DNA of 64,000 bases from Crotalaria pallida. Lineage: Eukaryota > Streptophyta > Magnoliopsida > Fabales > Fabaceae. A program made the translations under genes and the position numbers. The stretch spans positions 85,517,001 through 85,581,000 of the forward strand of contig CM075656.1 in assembly GCA_037953625.1 (NCBI GenBank), written 5' to 3'. The notes beneath the pieces are model-generated. The model was not told the DNA's origin. It was given only the letters and a program-made list of their open reading frames with translations, and did not search any database. Of this stretch, positions 1 to 10,791 are shown one piece after another (the stretch's first letter is position 1; each line of letters opens with the position of its first letter).

Positions 1-43
1 CAAAAGTACCCCAAACTTCAGGGACTTATGAGATAATTAAGCC
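1..43. mobile_element. Right end of a MULE-type MITE cut by the window edge
   Basis: The first 43 bases match the right terminus of the elements at 17609-18114, 20331-20846 and 30780-31631: a stretch reading caaaagtaccccaaacttca, then a terminus ending ataattaagcc. The left part lies outside the window. Confidence 0.7.
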
Positions 44-776
44 TTGTTTTTTTATATAAAACAAGTATATGTCAATTTCAGATGTCAATTCTGAATATTG
101 GCATAATATTATTCTTATTTTAAATAATAAAGTGATTAAGGGATTAAACAAATATTATCTAACTACCAACAATGATGTTGGCGTAATGGCACGCTGCAAC
201 TTTATAAGAAAACTTATGTTCAATTTCTAATGAAAATACTAATTAAAAATACAAGTTTGCCTATGCTATTATATTATTAGGAGTGACATCAACATCTTCT
301 CAACTTTGAGCAGTACCAAAGCATTACATTACTATAACTAATAAATAATTTATTATTACTATATCAAATCAAGAGTACAACCCCTGTTACACCTAAAGCA
401 GGTGTAAGACAAATTTTTTTTTTTATTTAATTAATAAAAAAAGACAATGCTTATGGAATTTCATTATAGAAGAGTATTATGCTATCTATGAAACTCCTGC
501 TTTACCTAACAGAATTGTTTTTTACCTAAAACTTGGAAATTGGAATAGAGTTTTACAATGTCATCAAATTAAAAATTGTTTCTAACATTTTTTTAAATAT
601 TTAAATCTAAATAAAATTAATGTTATTGCAATTTGGAGCTTCATTCTTTTAACATCAAACATTTAAAGATTAACACCATGCGAAAAAAAAAAAAGAATTC
701 TCAAGAAATTATTAACTTTCAATAATTCATATACTAATCATATTCTAAAAAAATATTCAAAATTATTTATCTATCT
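44..776. other. AT-rich intergenic sequence, no gene seen
   Basis: Long A/T runs and no ORF with recognisable protein similarity. I see no terminal repeats or RNA gene here. Confidence 0.6.
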
Positions 777-915
777 TGGTGACAAGTGGGTATAAGCCCA
801 CATGACCATGTAACAAGTCTTAAGGCTTGAGATGGAGTTGGAATTCCCGGGTCCAATCATGAGTGTCGCCATTTGATAGATTTAATTTCCCTTCCCTTGT
901 CCCGTAAAAAAAAAA
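777..915 (+). mobile_element. Probable tRNA-derived SINE
   Basis: An A-box-like gtgggtataagccc is followed about 60 bases later by a B-box-like ccgggtccaatc, and the unit ends in an A-rich tail at 905-915. This is the layout of a plant SINE. I could not see a clear target-site duplication, so the borders are approximate. Confidence 0.45.
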
Positions 916-1211
916 GACAATTTAATTTTTAATTAATTATTAACTAATTACTTTCATAATTAATAAAGAAAATAAACAAATTTAATTAATTATAATTTAA
1001 TAATTTTATATTTTATTAATTAGTTAATTAACTATTTATTTAATAAATAAAGAACAAAATGAATAAATTAAAATATAAAAATATAATATTGCATGTCCTT
1101 TTCGGTCATTTAATAACTTCCAGGTGCTTCAAAAGTTGGTTTGCCAAACAACACTATTTCAAACAATCAATTAAACGACTATAAGCTTGTAGCTACAAAC
1201 TAGCTCACAAC

Positions 1212-2080
1212 TAGGGAAGGCAACGGGGCGGAGAAACGCTCGGGGAGACCTTTCCCATTCCCCATCCTCGGGTCTCATTTGCCCCCCATCCCCATCCCCA
1301 TTCCCCATGTCGGGGGTTGATTAACCCCATCCCCATTCCCCATCACCCCACGGGTCCCTACAGGGAACCTAACTTCAAATTGACCTGTTATGAAATTCAC
1401 AACGTCGAATAGAATTTTTAAACTTGTACACTACAAAAAAATAATCGTTAAAATTCAAGAGATTCAATTTTAAAAAATCGTTAAAATAATCGTTAATAAT
1501 AATAAGAGTGAAGGGACATTTTGGTTCCTCAAGTTTTTCGATAGGGACACTTTAGTCCCTCAAGAAATTTAATTCATTTTTAATCCCCAAAGTTTTCCAA
1601 AAGTACCAATTTAGTCCTTGTCTTATTTCCGCTAGCTACTTCGTTGAGGGACTAAATTGGTATTTTTGGAAAACATGAGGGACTAATTGGTACTTTTGGA
1701 AAACATGAGAGACTAAAAATGAATTAAATTTCTTGAGGGACTAAAGTGTCCCTGTCGAAAAATTTGAGGGATCAAAGTGTCCCTTCACTCTAATAATAAT
1801 TATAATTATAATTATAATTATAATAATATATGTGAAGTTACTAAAAAACTTATTTTTTAACTATATAAAGCATAAATATTTAATGACATATAACTAAAAT
1901 TGTCGGGGACGGGAAACCCGCGGGGACGGGGGAACCAATCCCATTCTCCGCCCCAAAATCTGTTCGGGGGAAAAATCCCCCCATCCCCGCCCCCGCTGGG
2001 GAAAAATCCCCAAACTCGGGTCCCCAAACGGGGCGTTCCCCGCGGAGATCCCCATCTGCAGTCTCCCATTGCCTTCCCTA
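1212..2080. mobile_element. Non-autonomous hAT element, GC-rich ends
   Basis: The termini are TAGGGAAGGCAA and its complement TTGCCTTCCCTA. The element is flanked by the perfect 8-bp duplication CTCACAAC (1204-1211 and 2081-2088), which is diagnostic of hAT transposons; the Ac-like TIR agrees. About 170 bases inside each end are very GC-rich with repeated CCCCATCCCCA-like units, in strong contrast to the AT-rich middle. A foldback element (1504-1792) sits inside. A second copy in the opposite orientation lies at 62304-63182. The short ORFs on both strands are low-complexity products of the GC-rich ends and are not genes. Confidence 0.85.
1504..1792. mobile_element. Foldback MITE nested in the hAT element
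   Basis: The left arm begins agagtgaagggacattttgg and the right arm is its near complement, ending aagtgtcccttcactct. Repeated phrases of the type 'tttagtccctcaag' lie along both arms. The same foldback occurs at the same place in the second hAT copy (62586-62903) and alone at 63367-63615, so it inserted into the hAT before that hAT spread. Confidence 0.75.
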
Positions 2081-2088
2081 CTCACAAC

Positions 2089-2695
2089 TCTCAGTTAACT
2101 TCACAATTATATGTTCACAAATCACAACTATAAGCTAGTTTTCCTGAAGAGGTCTATCATCTTAAAACTGGGTTTGTTCGGTAAAATTAACTTATACCTA
2201 TTAGTTATGAGTTTATAGCAATGAACTTGTAATTATGAGCTATAAAGCTAGTTGGGAGCTTACAACTGTTTAGCTAATGGTTTAAATAGATTTGTTCAGC
2301 AAAACTAATTGTGCAAGTAGCTAAAAGTTATTAAATGACCAAAAAAGATATGCAACCTTATTTATTTATATTTATTATTTTAATTTATTTTTTCGTTTTT
2401 TATTTATCAACGGTATAAAAATTATTAAATGATGATCAATGAATTACGTAGTTAATTAATGAAATATTAAAAAAATTATTAAATTGTAATTAATAATTCA
2501 TTAAATACACATTTAATAAAAAATTAAATTGCCATCAATTAAGTCAGGACAATTAATGTAATTTAAAAAAAATATTGTAAGGTATAATTGACACATGAAT
2601 TATTGAAAATTAATTTAATTTCTTGAAAGTTAGTTCAAATTGCTTTATAAAAATTAGCTTTTAAAAGTTACAAAATCTTTCTTTACCATCTATAA
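2089..2695. other. AT-rich sequence, decayed repeat only
   Basis: Phrases such as tttgttcggtaaaa and gtttgccaaacaac on the two sides of the hAT suggest that it landed in an older, decayed MITE. No gene is seen. Confidence 0.4.
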
Positions 2696-3014
2696 GGCTA
2701 TGTTTGGATATCTAATGATAAATGGAGCGGAATGGGATGAGGTGGAGTGGGGTGGGGTGGAGTAGGGTGGAGTGGAACAAAAATCCTATTCCATTGTTTG
2801 GATATTTTATGATGGAATGGAATAAAATCTGCATTCCATTGGATACACCCCAGTTTGGAGGGGACAAAAATAAGGGGTTTTGGATGGATCTCATCTCATC
2901 ATATACCATCCTACTCCATCACTCTTGGAACAATCCAAACAATAGAACCTGATTTAATTTTATTTCATTCCACTTCATTTCATCCAAAACCACCGATCCA
3001 ATCCAAACATAGCC
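2696..3014. mobile_element. Tourist-like (PIF/Harbinger) MITE
   Basis: The termini are GGCTATGTTTGGAT and ATCCAAACATAGCC, flanked by TAA on both sides, the 3-bp target site of PIF/Harbinger elements. The inside is rich in ggagtgg / ccactcc repeats. It ends 99 bases before the P450 start codon, so it may form part of that gene's promoter or 5' leader. Confidence 0.75.
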
Positions 3015-3113
3015 TAAGTTTTTTATAATCTGTGTTTATGGAAGTATGGAACGAAGCTTAGTATAAGAGCAGTAGTGTCTCCCTATTCATCATAGTTGAT
3101 CATACAGGCCACA

Positions 3114-5059
3114 ATGGTATCACTATATTTTTTCCTTCTAAGCCTTATTACCCTTTCTGTGATTCTTCTAAAGTTTTTCTTCCCTAAACACAACACCATT
3201 TGTCCACCTGGTCCTAGAAGACTTCCCATAATCGGAAATCTTCATCAACTTATCAATAATTCCTCTACCCTTCATCTACACCTATTTGAACTCTCAAAGA
3301 TATATGGCCCCTTTTTTTTCCCTTCAACTTGGTTCAAGGCCAGCTATTGTTGTTTCCTCTCCTAAACTAGCCGAAGAGGTTTTGAAGAACCATGGCCTTG
3401 TCTTTTCTGGTCGCCCTGCTTTGTTTGGACAACGTAAATTGTCCTATAATGGGTTAGGCATTCTATTTTCACAAAACAATCATCAATGGAGAGAGTTGAA
3501 AAAACTATGTACTCTTCATACCTTTAACCCCAACCGTGTCTCATACTATTCTTCTATAAGGGAGTCTGAGGTGAAACAAATGATGAAAACAATATACAGG
3601 AATGCTTCTTTGTCCGCGGATACAAACTTGAGCGAGTTAATGATTTCTCTCACAAGCACTATAATATGTAGGATTGCTTTTGGTAGAAGTTATAGTGAAG
3701 ATGAAGGAACTGAAAGGAGAAGGTTCCATGAGCTACTCAATGAGTTTCAGGCCAATATTGGCTCCTTCTTTGTTTCAGATTATATTCCATTTATGGGTTG
3801 GTTTGATAAACTCATGGGACTGCATGCATCTCTGGAAAGAAATTTCAAGGAGTTGGATAATTTCTACCAACAAGTCATTAATGACAGAATCAATCATAAG
3901 AATAGTAGGCAAGATGCAGAGGAAGAGGTTATAGTTGATGTTTTGCTTCGACTCAAGAAGGAGCGTTCCTTTTCAATTGATCTCACTTATAATCACATCA
4001 AAGCAGTCATCATGGTATGCTAGATCTCTTGATCCCTTTTCCTGTCCCCTGTTAATTGTTTTCTTTATTAACTATATTAAACAGTAGTCTATGAAATTCT
4101 AAGGTGTGTAGAAAAATGGTTTTGATATCTGTCATAATTTAATATGTATTGTACAAGTTTTTATTTTTCTTTCTAAAACAAGCTTACATATTTTTAAGAG
4201 TGTAGGAGTAGACAAAACCAAAGGCATCTATTACTACTCATAAGTGGTTGTTGTTATTGTTAAGCACTACATATATTTATGACACCATTACTAATTGAGA
4301 CAAACACCTCAGTTACTGATTTACAAACCAGTTATGCACTTATATTTAACTCCTTTTTATTTAAAGTAATGTAGCACTTCAATACGCATACTTGAGTTTT
4401 CAACTCTCTTCCCATTAAGTATTTTCAACTACATTATCTTTTTCCAGAACATGCTTATAGGAGCTACAAGTACCACAGCATCCACATCATTGGGGGCTAT
4501 GACATCACTAATACAAAACCCAAGAGTAATGAAGAAAGTTCAAGAAGAAATTAGAAAATTTGGAGGCAAGAAAGATTTTCTAGATGAAGATGATATTCAA
4601 AAGCTTCCTTATTTCAAGGCAGTGATAAAAGAGACGCTAAGATTGCACCTACCAGCCCCATTACTTGTGCCAAGAGAAGCAAATGAAGATTGTAATATAT
4701 ATGGCTACCACATTCAAGCCAAGACAATAGTGTATGTGAATGCATGGGCTATTCATAGGGACCCTGAAGCTTGGAAAGACCCGGAAGAGTTTTGTCCTGA
4801 GAGATTTTTGGACAATGCTATAGATTTTAAAGGACTTGATTTCGAGTTTATTCCATTTGGAGCAGGGCGTAGAATGTGCCCAGGTTTGCCCATGGGAATT
4901 GCCACTTTGGAACTTGTTCTTGCTAATCTACTTCACTCCTTTGATTGGGAAGTGCCACAAGGTTTGGTAAAGGAAGGCGATGATACTAAAGTGCTTCCAG
5001 GACTTGTCCAATCCAAGAAAAACTCGCTTTGTCTTGCTGCCAAGAAACATACATATTAG
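3114..5059 (+). pseudogene. Cytochrome P450, CYP83/CYP71-clan type, with one-base frameshift
   Basis: Haem-thiolate monooxygenase anchored in the ER by an N-terminal hydrophobic helix (about residues 5-25), followed by the proline-rich hinge PPGPRRLP. Exon 1 is 3114-4014 and exon 2 is 4448-5059, with a GT..AG intron. Landmarks in exon 2: ExxR (KETLR, about 362-365), PERF, and the haem loop FGAGRRMCPG (Cys about 444). The intended length is about 503 aa, normal for the family. The reading frame breaks in the T8 run at 3312-3319: one T too many separates the YGPFF segment from the SLQLGSRPA segment. Everything downstream is otherwise open. The I-helix oxygen-binding segment reads GATSTTA, with Ser where Asp/Glu is usual. 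CYP83-like proteins of legumes are the closest family I recall; the substrate is unknown. It is either a young pseudogene or a homopolymer sequencing error. Confidence 0.85.
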
Positions 5060-5753
5060 ACTGACGGAGAATTTTAGAGTTTATGAATAACAACAACACA
5101 TCTAGCATGTTCACTCTTGAGTAGTCTTTGCAACCATTTGTCATTCTGTGTTCGTATCTTTTGGAAAAAAATAAGTTTCGAGTTTCCAATGCTAGAACAT
5201 TATGCAGCGAGAAAATAATCAGTTGAAAATACTTCTAAAATCAATATTCTGCATTATAACAATTTATTTGGATTCCTTTTATGACTTTGGGAACATTTTT
5301 TAATTTTCAATGCTTGAATTAAGTGAGTATCACAAAAAATGTGGGCAATAGATAAATTAGAGATTTGGGTTGTATCTTGTATGTCCAAGACCTTGTCTTG
5401 TTGTTATCTCATATTCCTGATCAAAAGAAATGTGTGGCTTTGTCAAATAGCCAATTTAGTTAGTAGCAAGCAGGGGAAATGCTAAAAAGATGATAGTCAA
5501 AAGCAACCATTTCTTTTAGTTAATATGTTGCCAAGTCAAAACATCAGATAACAGTTTAGACTTTAGATATACCCTCTAGACAATGGTACAACCTAAAGTA
5601 TAATTTTAGTCAAAGCACAAACGTAACAAATAAACTGATAAGCATACAACAATGAATTACTTCTAATTGATGCTCAAAAACCTTGTCCAAGTAGGTCTAT
5701 AAGGCCAACAAAATGAAGAGTACATTTGTAGAATAGACTTAGCATTGACATTT
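5060..5753. other. Convergent intergenic region
   Basis: This is the 3' flank shared by the P450 (+) and the glycosylase (-). It presumably holds both 3' UTRs. No further ORF or repeat structure is evident. Confidence 0.5.
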
Positions 5754-7228
5754 TCAGGATGGTTTCTTCCTCTTACTTGTGCCTTTATCAGCACTTTTCA
5801 TGTTATTAGCTGTCATAAGCTTATAGTCAGAATGATGCATTTCATTCATCTTCCCAAATCTTCTTTCGTAGAAGTCCCATATTTCAGACCTGGTCAAATG
5901 AAGAACCCATTAAGGAAATTTACGAGGAAAGATCCTTCCAAGAACCCCAATACACTAACACTATACTATCATGTTAATTTACCAGTATGCCAGGAACTGA
6001 TAGGGCTTATACTTTCCATAAATTTTTTCAACATCTCTCTGAATTGTTCGAGAGGTGGATTTACTTGAATGGACCTGCATTAACATGCGCACCTCATACA
6101 TATTAAGAGCGTTAAGGATGGACATAATGAAATATGAAAAGCAAAAAGACAATACCTGCTTTAAATGTCTAATAGTTTCAGAATCAGTTGGAATGACATG
6201 GTAATATCCCATACACATCAGTACATTGGCAACAGTAAAAGGGCCAAATCCCTCAATTTGCTTCAGCTGGTCCTCAAGCTGCTCGTAGCTGGATAAGCTT
6301 GCATCTTTGGAAAGTTCTTCAAGTTGTCCCAATTGAATTTTTCCTTCAACCACAGCTTGAGCAAGTTTTATTATACGACTTGCTCTGTATCCAAGTTTGC
6401 ATCGCTTTGCCAAAAAAGCCTTGTCAAGGTTTGCTAGCTCATAGGGGGATGGAAAATTTCCAACATGGTTAAAATACTCTTCTCCATTAGGGAACTGTTG
6501 AAATGAATCCTTTGAACCTAGATCTTCCTTAGTTTGACAAGATTGGCAACTTGATGCAAGCACGTTGTCCATTTCCAAATTTCCTTCCAACTCTAATTTC
6601 TCCTTGTGAAACGAGCCTTTTGACGAAACACTGCCCTTTCTCCCGGGCACTTTTGCAGCTGGTGTGTTTGGAATGAAGCCCTCAGTCTCACCAATTGGAT
6701 TGCTTGAGACTGCAACTGTACAAGGAGGACCATTTTGCAGTTCCAGCTGAAGCTCACAAAGAGCCTGGGACATGCTCAAAGTCCTTGACCATCTGAAAAA
6801 AATTTACTAAACTACCACTTCAGTCCTTGAATTTGTCAACACTCGTCATATCTGTCATGACCTAATCTTAGGCCATGACATTTTAGTACTTATATCGATC
6901 TACTAGAAATATGATCGGGTGGTGACAATAAGTCCCTAAAACTATGATCCACCAGTCAAATATGTCCCTAGATTTATGGTCTAACATGACCAGTGCTTAC
7001 AATTTCAAGTTCTAAAATTTCTAAAGTCAATGCCTATGACTACTTATAAATTACGATACTAAAATGGCAGTTTTGTTAAAAAAAAGAAAAAGTTTTCACA
7101 AGCTATTAACTTGCTAATGAAAACCACTTGCACAGAACAGGTCACACTAGAATCATAAAAAGGAACCAAAGTGGTAGAGAGCTTTACAAAGCCAGTAGCA
7201 GTTAAGTGCATTAACAAGGACAAAGTTT

Positions 7229-7284
<56 letters not shown>

Positions 7285-7933
7285 TATTTCAAACACATGG
7301 TGGACAGGGATAATAAAATGCACTGACTTGCAGTTGCAGAGGAGAATGCATTTAACCATATCCTCCCACAATGTGGGAGACCTAAACACCCTCCCACAAA
7401 AGCTTCTATCAGCGCCGCAGCCACAACCGCTCATGTTGCTGAATTCCGTCACAGCTTTCTCTTCGGCTTCGGACAATCGCAGCATTCTCGACACCTGAGC
7501 CTGTAAAAAGATGAAACAGAATGTTATATATAGAGCATAAATAAGATGATGATGATGATGATGGATTTAGGATAGTATTTTATACCAGCAAGGCGTGTTG
7601 TTGTTCGAGGTAGAGGGAACGGGTGCGGTGAACCCTAACGGAGAGTGAAGATACGCGCTGAGAAACGGAAACGAGGAATGAGGAGGAGGAGGAAGGGTGG
7701 TGATGATGGAGTTGGAGGCGGAGTGGGCGGGTGAAGGTGGTGGAGAGTGGGTCCCAGGAGTTGGGTGGCATCATGAATAAGCCGTGGCTGCACACCGCTT
7801 TCTCCAGTTGGAATCCGAGTGGAAGTTGGAGTTCTAAGTCCAACCATACGCTTCGGTTTCTTTGTGGATCCTTCTCATCATCATCATCATCACAGTTATG
7901 GTTGCAACGGTATTTTTTTACTATGTCCTCCAT
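5754..7933 (-). CDS. HhH-GPD superfamily DNA glycosylase
   Basis: Base-excision repair glycosylase of the AlkA/EndoIII fold, probably nuclear. Five exons on the minus strand: 7933-7586, 7500-7328, 6792-6156, 6074-5983 and 5889-5754. All introns are GT..AG and together they give 461 codons plus stop. The helix-hairpin-helix is QIEGFGPFTVANVL (about 352-365), followed by the GPD-type catalytic Asp in VIPTDSET (about Asp377). The second and third exons join across ILLCNCKWSRTLSM, a segment conserved in this plant family (At3g50880-like, from memory). The N-terminal exon is low complexity, with a run of five Asp and a His/Ser-rich stretch. There is no Lys before the hairpin of the bifunctional type, so a monofunctional alkyl-base glycosylase is the likelier activity. 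The substrate is not established. A long (AT)n tract lies in intron 2. Confidence 0.85.
7232..7278. repeat. (AT)n microsatellite
   Basis: About 23 uninterrupted AT units inside intron 2 of the DNA glycosylase gene; likely length-polymorphic. Confidence 0.9.
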
Positions 7934-8065
7934 TCTCTTTCACTTTGCCTTACTATCACAACTCACAAGTAGTATTATTCTGCTGCATGCTCTGTTTATT
8001 TATCTGCAAAATTTTACACTTACCAAAATTTGCCACCTTGAAGACATTGATCCGGTGGGTAACCA

Positions 8066-8075
8066 TTTAAAAACG
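8066..8075. repeat. Target-site duplication, left copy, of the MULE
   Basis: ATTTAAAAAC, identical to 11499-11508 on the other side of the element. Confidence 0.85.
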
Positions 8076-8231
8076 AGTAATTAGTCAGATTCGTCCCTGA
8101 CTTTGCGACCATCGATCAAGTTAGTCCTTGACTTTTTTGAAACATCAATTTAGTCCCTGCAGCCCGTCCATCAAGTTCGTCCCTGGCGTTTGGTGCTGTC
8201 AGTCTCCTGTTACGAAATGCACACGTGGACA
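8076..8231 (+). repeat. Left TIR of the MULE
   Basis: Begins gagtaattagtcagattcg and ends near acacgtggaca. It is the inverted match of 11336-11498, with several '(t)tagtccctgac'-like phrases along it. Confidence 0.9.
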
Positions 8232-8528
8232 CGTCGTTTTGGCCATGCTATCATCCTCCAACTTCTCTCGGTTTAAGTAACGGTCAAGTTACTTATCTAA
8301 CGGTTTTAATTTAACATTCTAATCCAACGGCTCCAAGATCTTCTTCAACATTTTCAAATATAAAAACCCTAATTCCCAAATCAAAACCTCCAATCACCTC
8401 TAATCTTGAAATCACGTCCAGAAATCACAATCCCATGCCCCCATCACATTATATGAAATCATCCTTCACTTTTTTCAATCCCTAATTCTAAAATTAACCC
8501 CAGTTTGCGTACCCTAAATTTCAATGAA

Positions 8529-9144
8529 ATGGGTGGTGACATTAATCATCACTTCACAGATTCCTTCAATGAAAATTGCTTCAATGAAAGTAGTGAGTCA
8601 AATGCTAGAAATCCTATTTATTGCTTTTGTGGTCTCAAAAGTGTGGTAAGGAGATCTAAAACATCTCGCAATCCAGGAAGACTTTTCCTTGGTTGTCCTA
8701 ACTATAAGGTATACATTGTGTATGTTAGCTTACTAAGTTGTCTTCACTGTTGTTTCTGTGTTTTTTTTAAATTAAAACTTATTTTATTGCTGGTTTTTGT
8801 AGATAGGAAACTACTGCAATTTCTTTTGTTGGGTTGATGGTGTAGACAATGCTAGTGAAAGGAGTGTTGCTGACAGGAGTGTGGCTAAAAAGAGTGTTGG
8901 TGAAAAGAGTGTGGCTGAAAAGAGTGTGGCTAAAAAGAATGCAGGTGAAAAGAGTGTGGCTGAAAGGAATGTTGATACTTCCAATGAAGATTGGAGGATG
9001 GAAATGAACTTGAAGGTGGTTAGATTAGAGGGTGAAATTAGGACATTGAAGATTTGTTTGGTCTGGCTGATTGTACCTGTTTTACTAGTGTTCATTTTTA
9101 ACATCATGTGGGGGATGGGTTGCATTTGGGAAAAGGAACGATAA
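8529..9144 (+). CDS. GRF-type zinc-finger protein carried by the MULE
   Basis: Two exons, 8529-8708 and 8803-9144, with a GT..AG intron, encode 173 aa. I chose the ATG at 8529 because it is the first in-frame ATG. Residues about 38-75 carry a GRF zinc finger: CFCG, then NPGRLFLGCPNY, then NYCNFFCW after the intron, giving the C-x-C...C...C ligands and the GR-F core. A run of about ten imperfect five-residue repeats (SVAEK/SVGEK/SVAKK) follows, then a short charged, possibly coiled segment and a hydrophobic C-terminal helix (LVWLIVPVLLVFIFNIMW), probably a membrane anchor. GRF fingers bind single-stranded nucleic acid in other proteins; the role here is unknown. Its position inside the TIRs makes it transposon cargo, not a host gene. 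Confidence 0.75.
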
Positions 9145-9565
9145 GTCTTTTGTTTAGTTTATGATGTTTTAATCTGTTTGTAATGATAAGTGTTTGGCAA
9201 GCAATTATGTATATGGATTAAGATGTAATGATAAGGAATGAGTATTATGAATTTTCGAATGTATTTTTTGATGCAAAAAGGTCCCTAACTAACCCCAAAA
9301 TAATTCATATAAGTCCTTGACTTTATAGCATTATAAAGCAATTACATCCTTGCGAAATAAATCAGTTTCATCATAAACTTAGCTAGCCAAAAAGGTACAT
9401 GACATCTTGTCCTTCCATAAACAAACACAATGCTAAGTTCTATAAAATCAAACATAGTATAGATCATAACATCAAATGATCCACAAAAACACATAATACC
9501 CAAAATACATCATGTCAACAAAAAACGAAAACATATATAGCAGCCACAGTGTTAAGTTCCATATT
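9145..9565. other. Spacer between convergent MULE genes
   Basis: AT-rich 3' sequence of both internal genes; no ORF of note. Confidence 0.5.
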
Positions 9566-10791
9566 TCACTTCATTGATGGTGGTCCTCTATAACCAGGTG
9601 TTGGTATGAAAATCATTGTTGGTTCCTCAGGTGCATTTGCTGTGTGAGAAAAATTTCCTGTTGGCAGAGACAAGTTTGCTGCTTCAGATGTGACCTGAGA
9701 TCTTGTTCTTGGCTTAATGGGCAGTTTCTTCCTTGAAGCTTGAGATTCAGTCAGTGCAGGTTGGGATGACAAATCTCCATCCATTGGAGGCTGAGATTGA
9801 GAAGTGTCTATAACCTCAGCTTGAGGAGCAGTTCCATGTGTTGTTGCAGGTCCTGAAACATCAGCATTGGCTGAAGCAGCAGTTCCATGTGTTGCAGCAC
9901 CTCCATCATCAGCCTTTGCTCCCTCAGGTCCCTTTCTTGCCTTTGCTGCTTCAGCTGCCTTTGCTGCCTCAGCTGCCTCTTCATCTTGCTTTCGTTTCAT
10001 GTTTATTGGGAAGCCCTTTTTGTTATGATCTTTACCCCCATAACATGAGCATGTAAACTCTGCTAACGTCTCTTCAATTTTTTGGGGTTCACAACCTCCT
10101 CTTTTCCATTCTTTGTTATATTACCAGTCTTTCTTCTTCTTTTTTTGGGCCTACCAGGTGCCCTCTTTACTGATGGTGGAACTGGTGCAAGGTTTCCAAA
10201 CTCTTCCCAATATATCTCCCCTCTCACTGGTTGGATATGATGCTCATAAGTTGCCCTATAGCATCCCATAGTAAGCCAGACATGACAGTAATCTTCAGGC
10301 CTTTCACCCTTATGTGCTATTGCAGCCACAACATGCATACAGGGGAGTCCTATATAGATTAAACATGAATCAATCAAATTAGTCCTTCACATTAACTCAC
10401 TTAATTCAGAAACATCTCTAACTTAACACAAATTTAATGCAATTACATCCCAAAGTTAATTTATCTGTCAGGTTCCAGGACCTGCATGTGCAAGTTTGTT
10501 GGGCCAAGTCAATAAAAACTTTGGCTTTGCCACATTGTACCTCATAGATTAAACCAGGATTATCACCTACATAGGGTAAAATGAATTAAATATTTACTTG
10601 ATCAAATGCAGCAACAGTCATAAAGAGAAATTGGCCTCTTAATTCAATACTTAATTGAATACTTTACCTGCCCAAATTGGCCTCCATTTGTTGCTTTCTA
10701 TTTTCTCTTTGTCCAATCTACTTTGTTGTACAGGGGCTAGAAATCCAGTGTATCCAGAAAACTTTTGCTTGTTGTTAACTAAGTTTTCCAT
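9566..10791 (-). pseudogene. MuDR/MULE transposase, C-terminal remnant with SWIM zinc finger
   Basis: Minus-strand exons can be followed. 10791-10668 contains DKEKIESNKWRPIWAG. 10566-10465 contains EVQCG and TCTCRSW. 10349-10063 contains GLPCMHVVAA and the basic PGRPKKRRRK. A tail runs to 9566. Across the second and third pieces the SWIM ligands CxC...CxH are complete, as in plant MULE transposases. Decay signs: the second piece ends in an AT donor instead of GT; a frameshift near 10063-10070 separates the SWIM part from a zinc-knuckle-like FTCSCYGGKDHN stretch whose last Cys is replaced by Phe; and the DDE domain and N-terminus are absent. The tail is Ala/Pro/Gln-rich low complexity. Confidence 0.75.

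Noticed and set aside
1857..2133. Overlapping ORFs of 63-77 aa on both strands
   Set aside because: They are translations of the GC-rich repeat end of the hAT element, and the same occurs at 62125-62511.
5745..6068. 107-aa plus-strand ORF downstream of the P450
   Set aside because: It is antisense to the last two exons of the DNA glycosylase, whose splice sites and protein similarity fit better.
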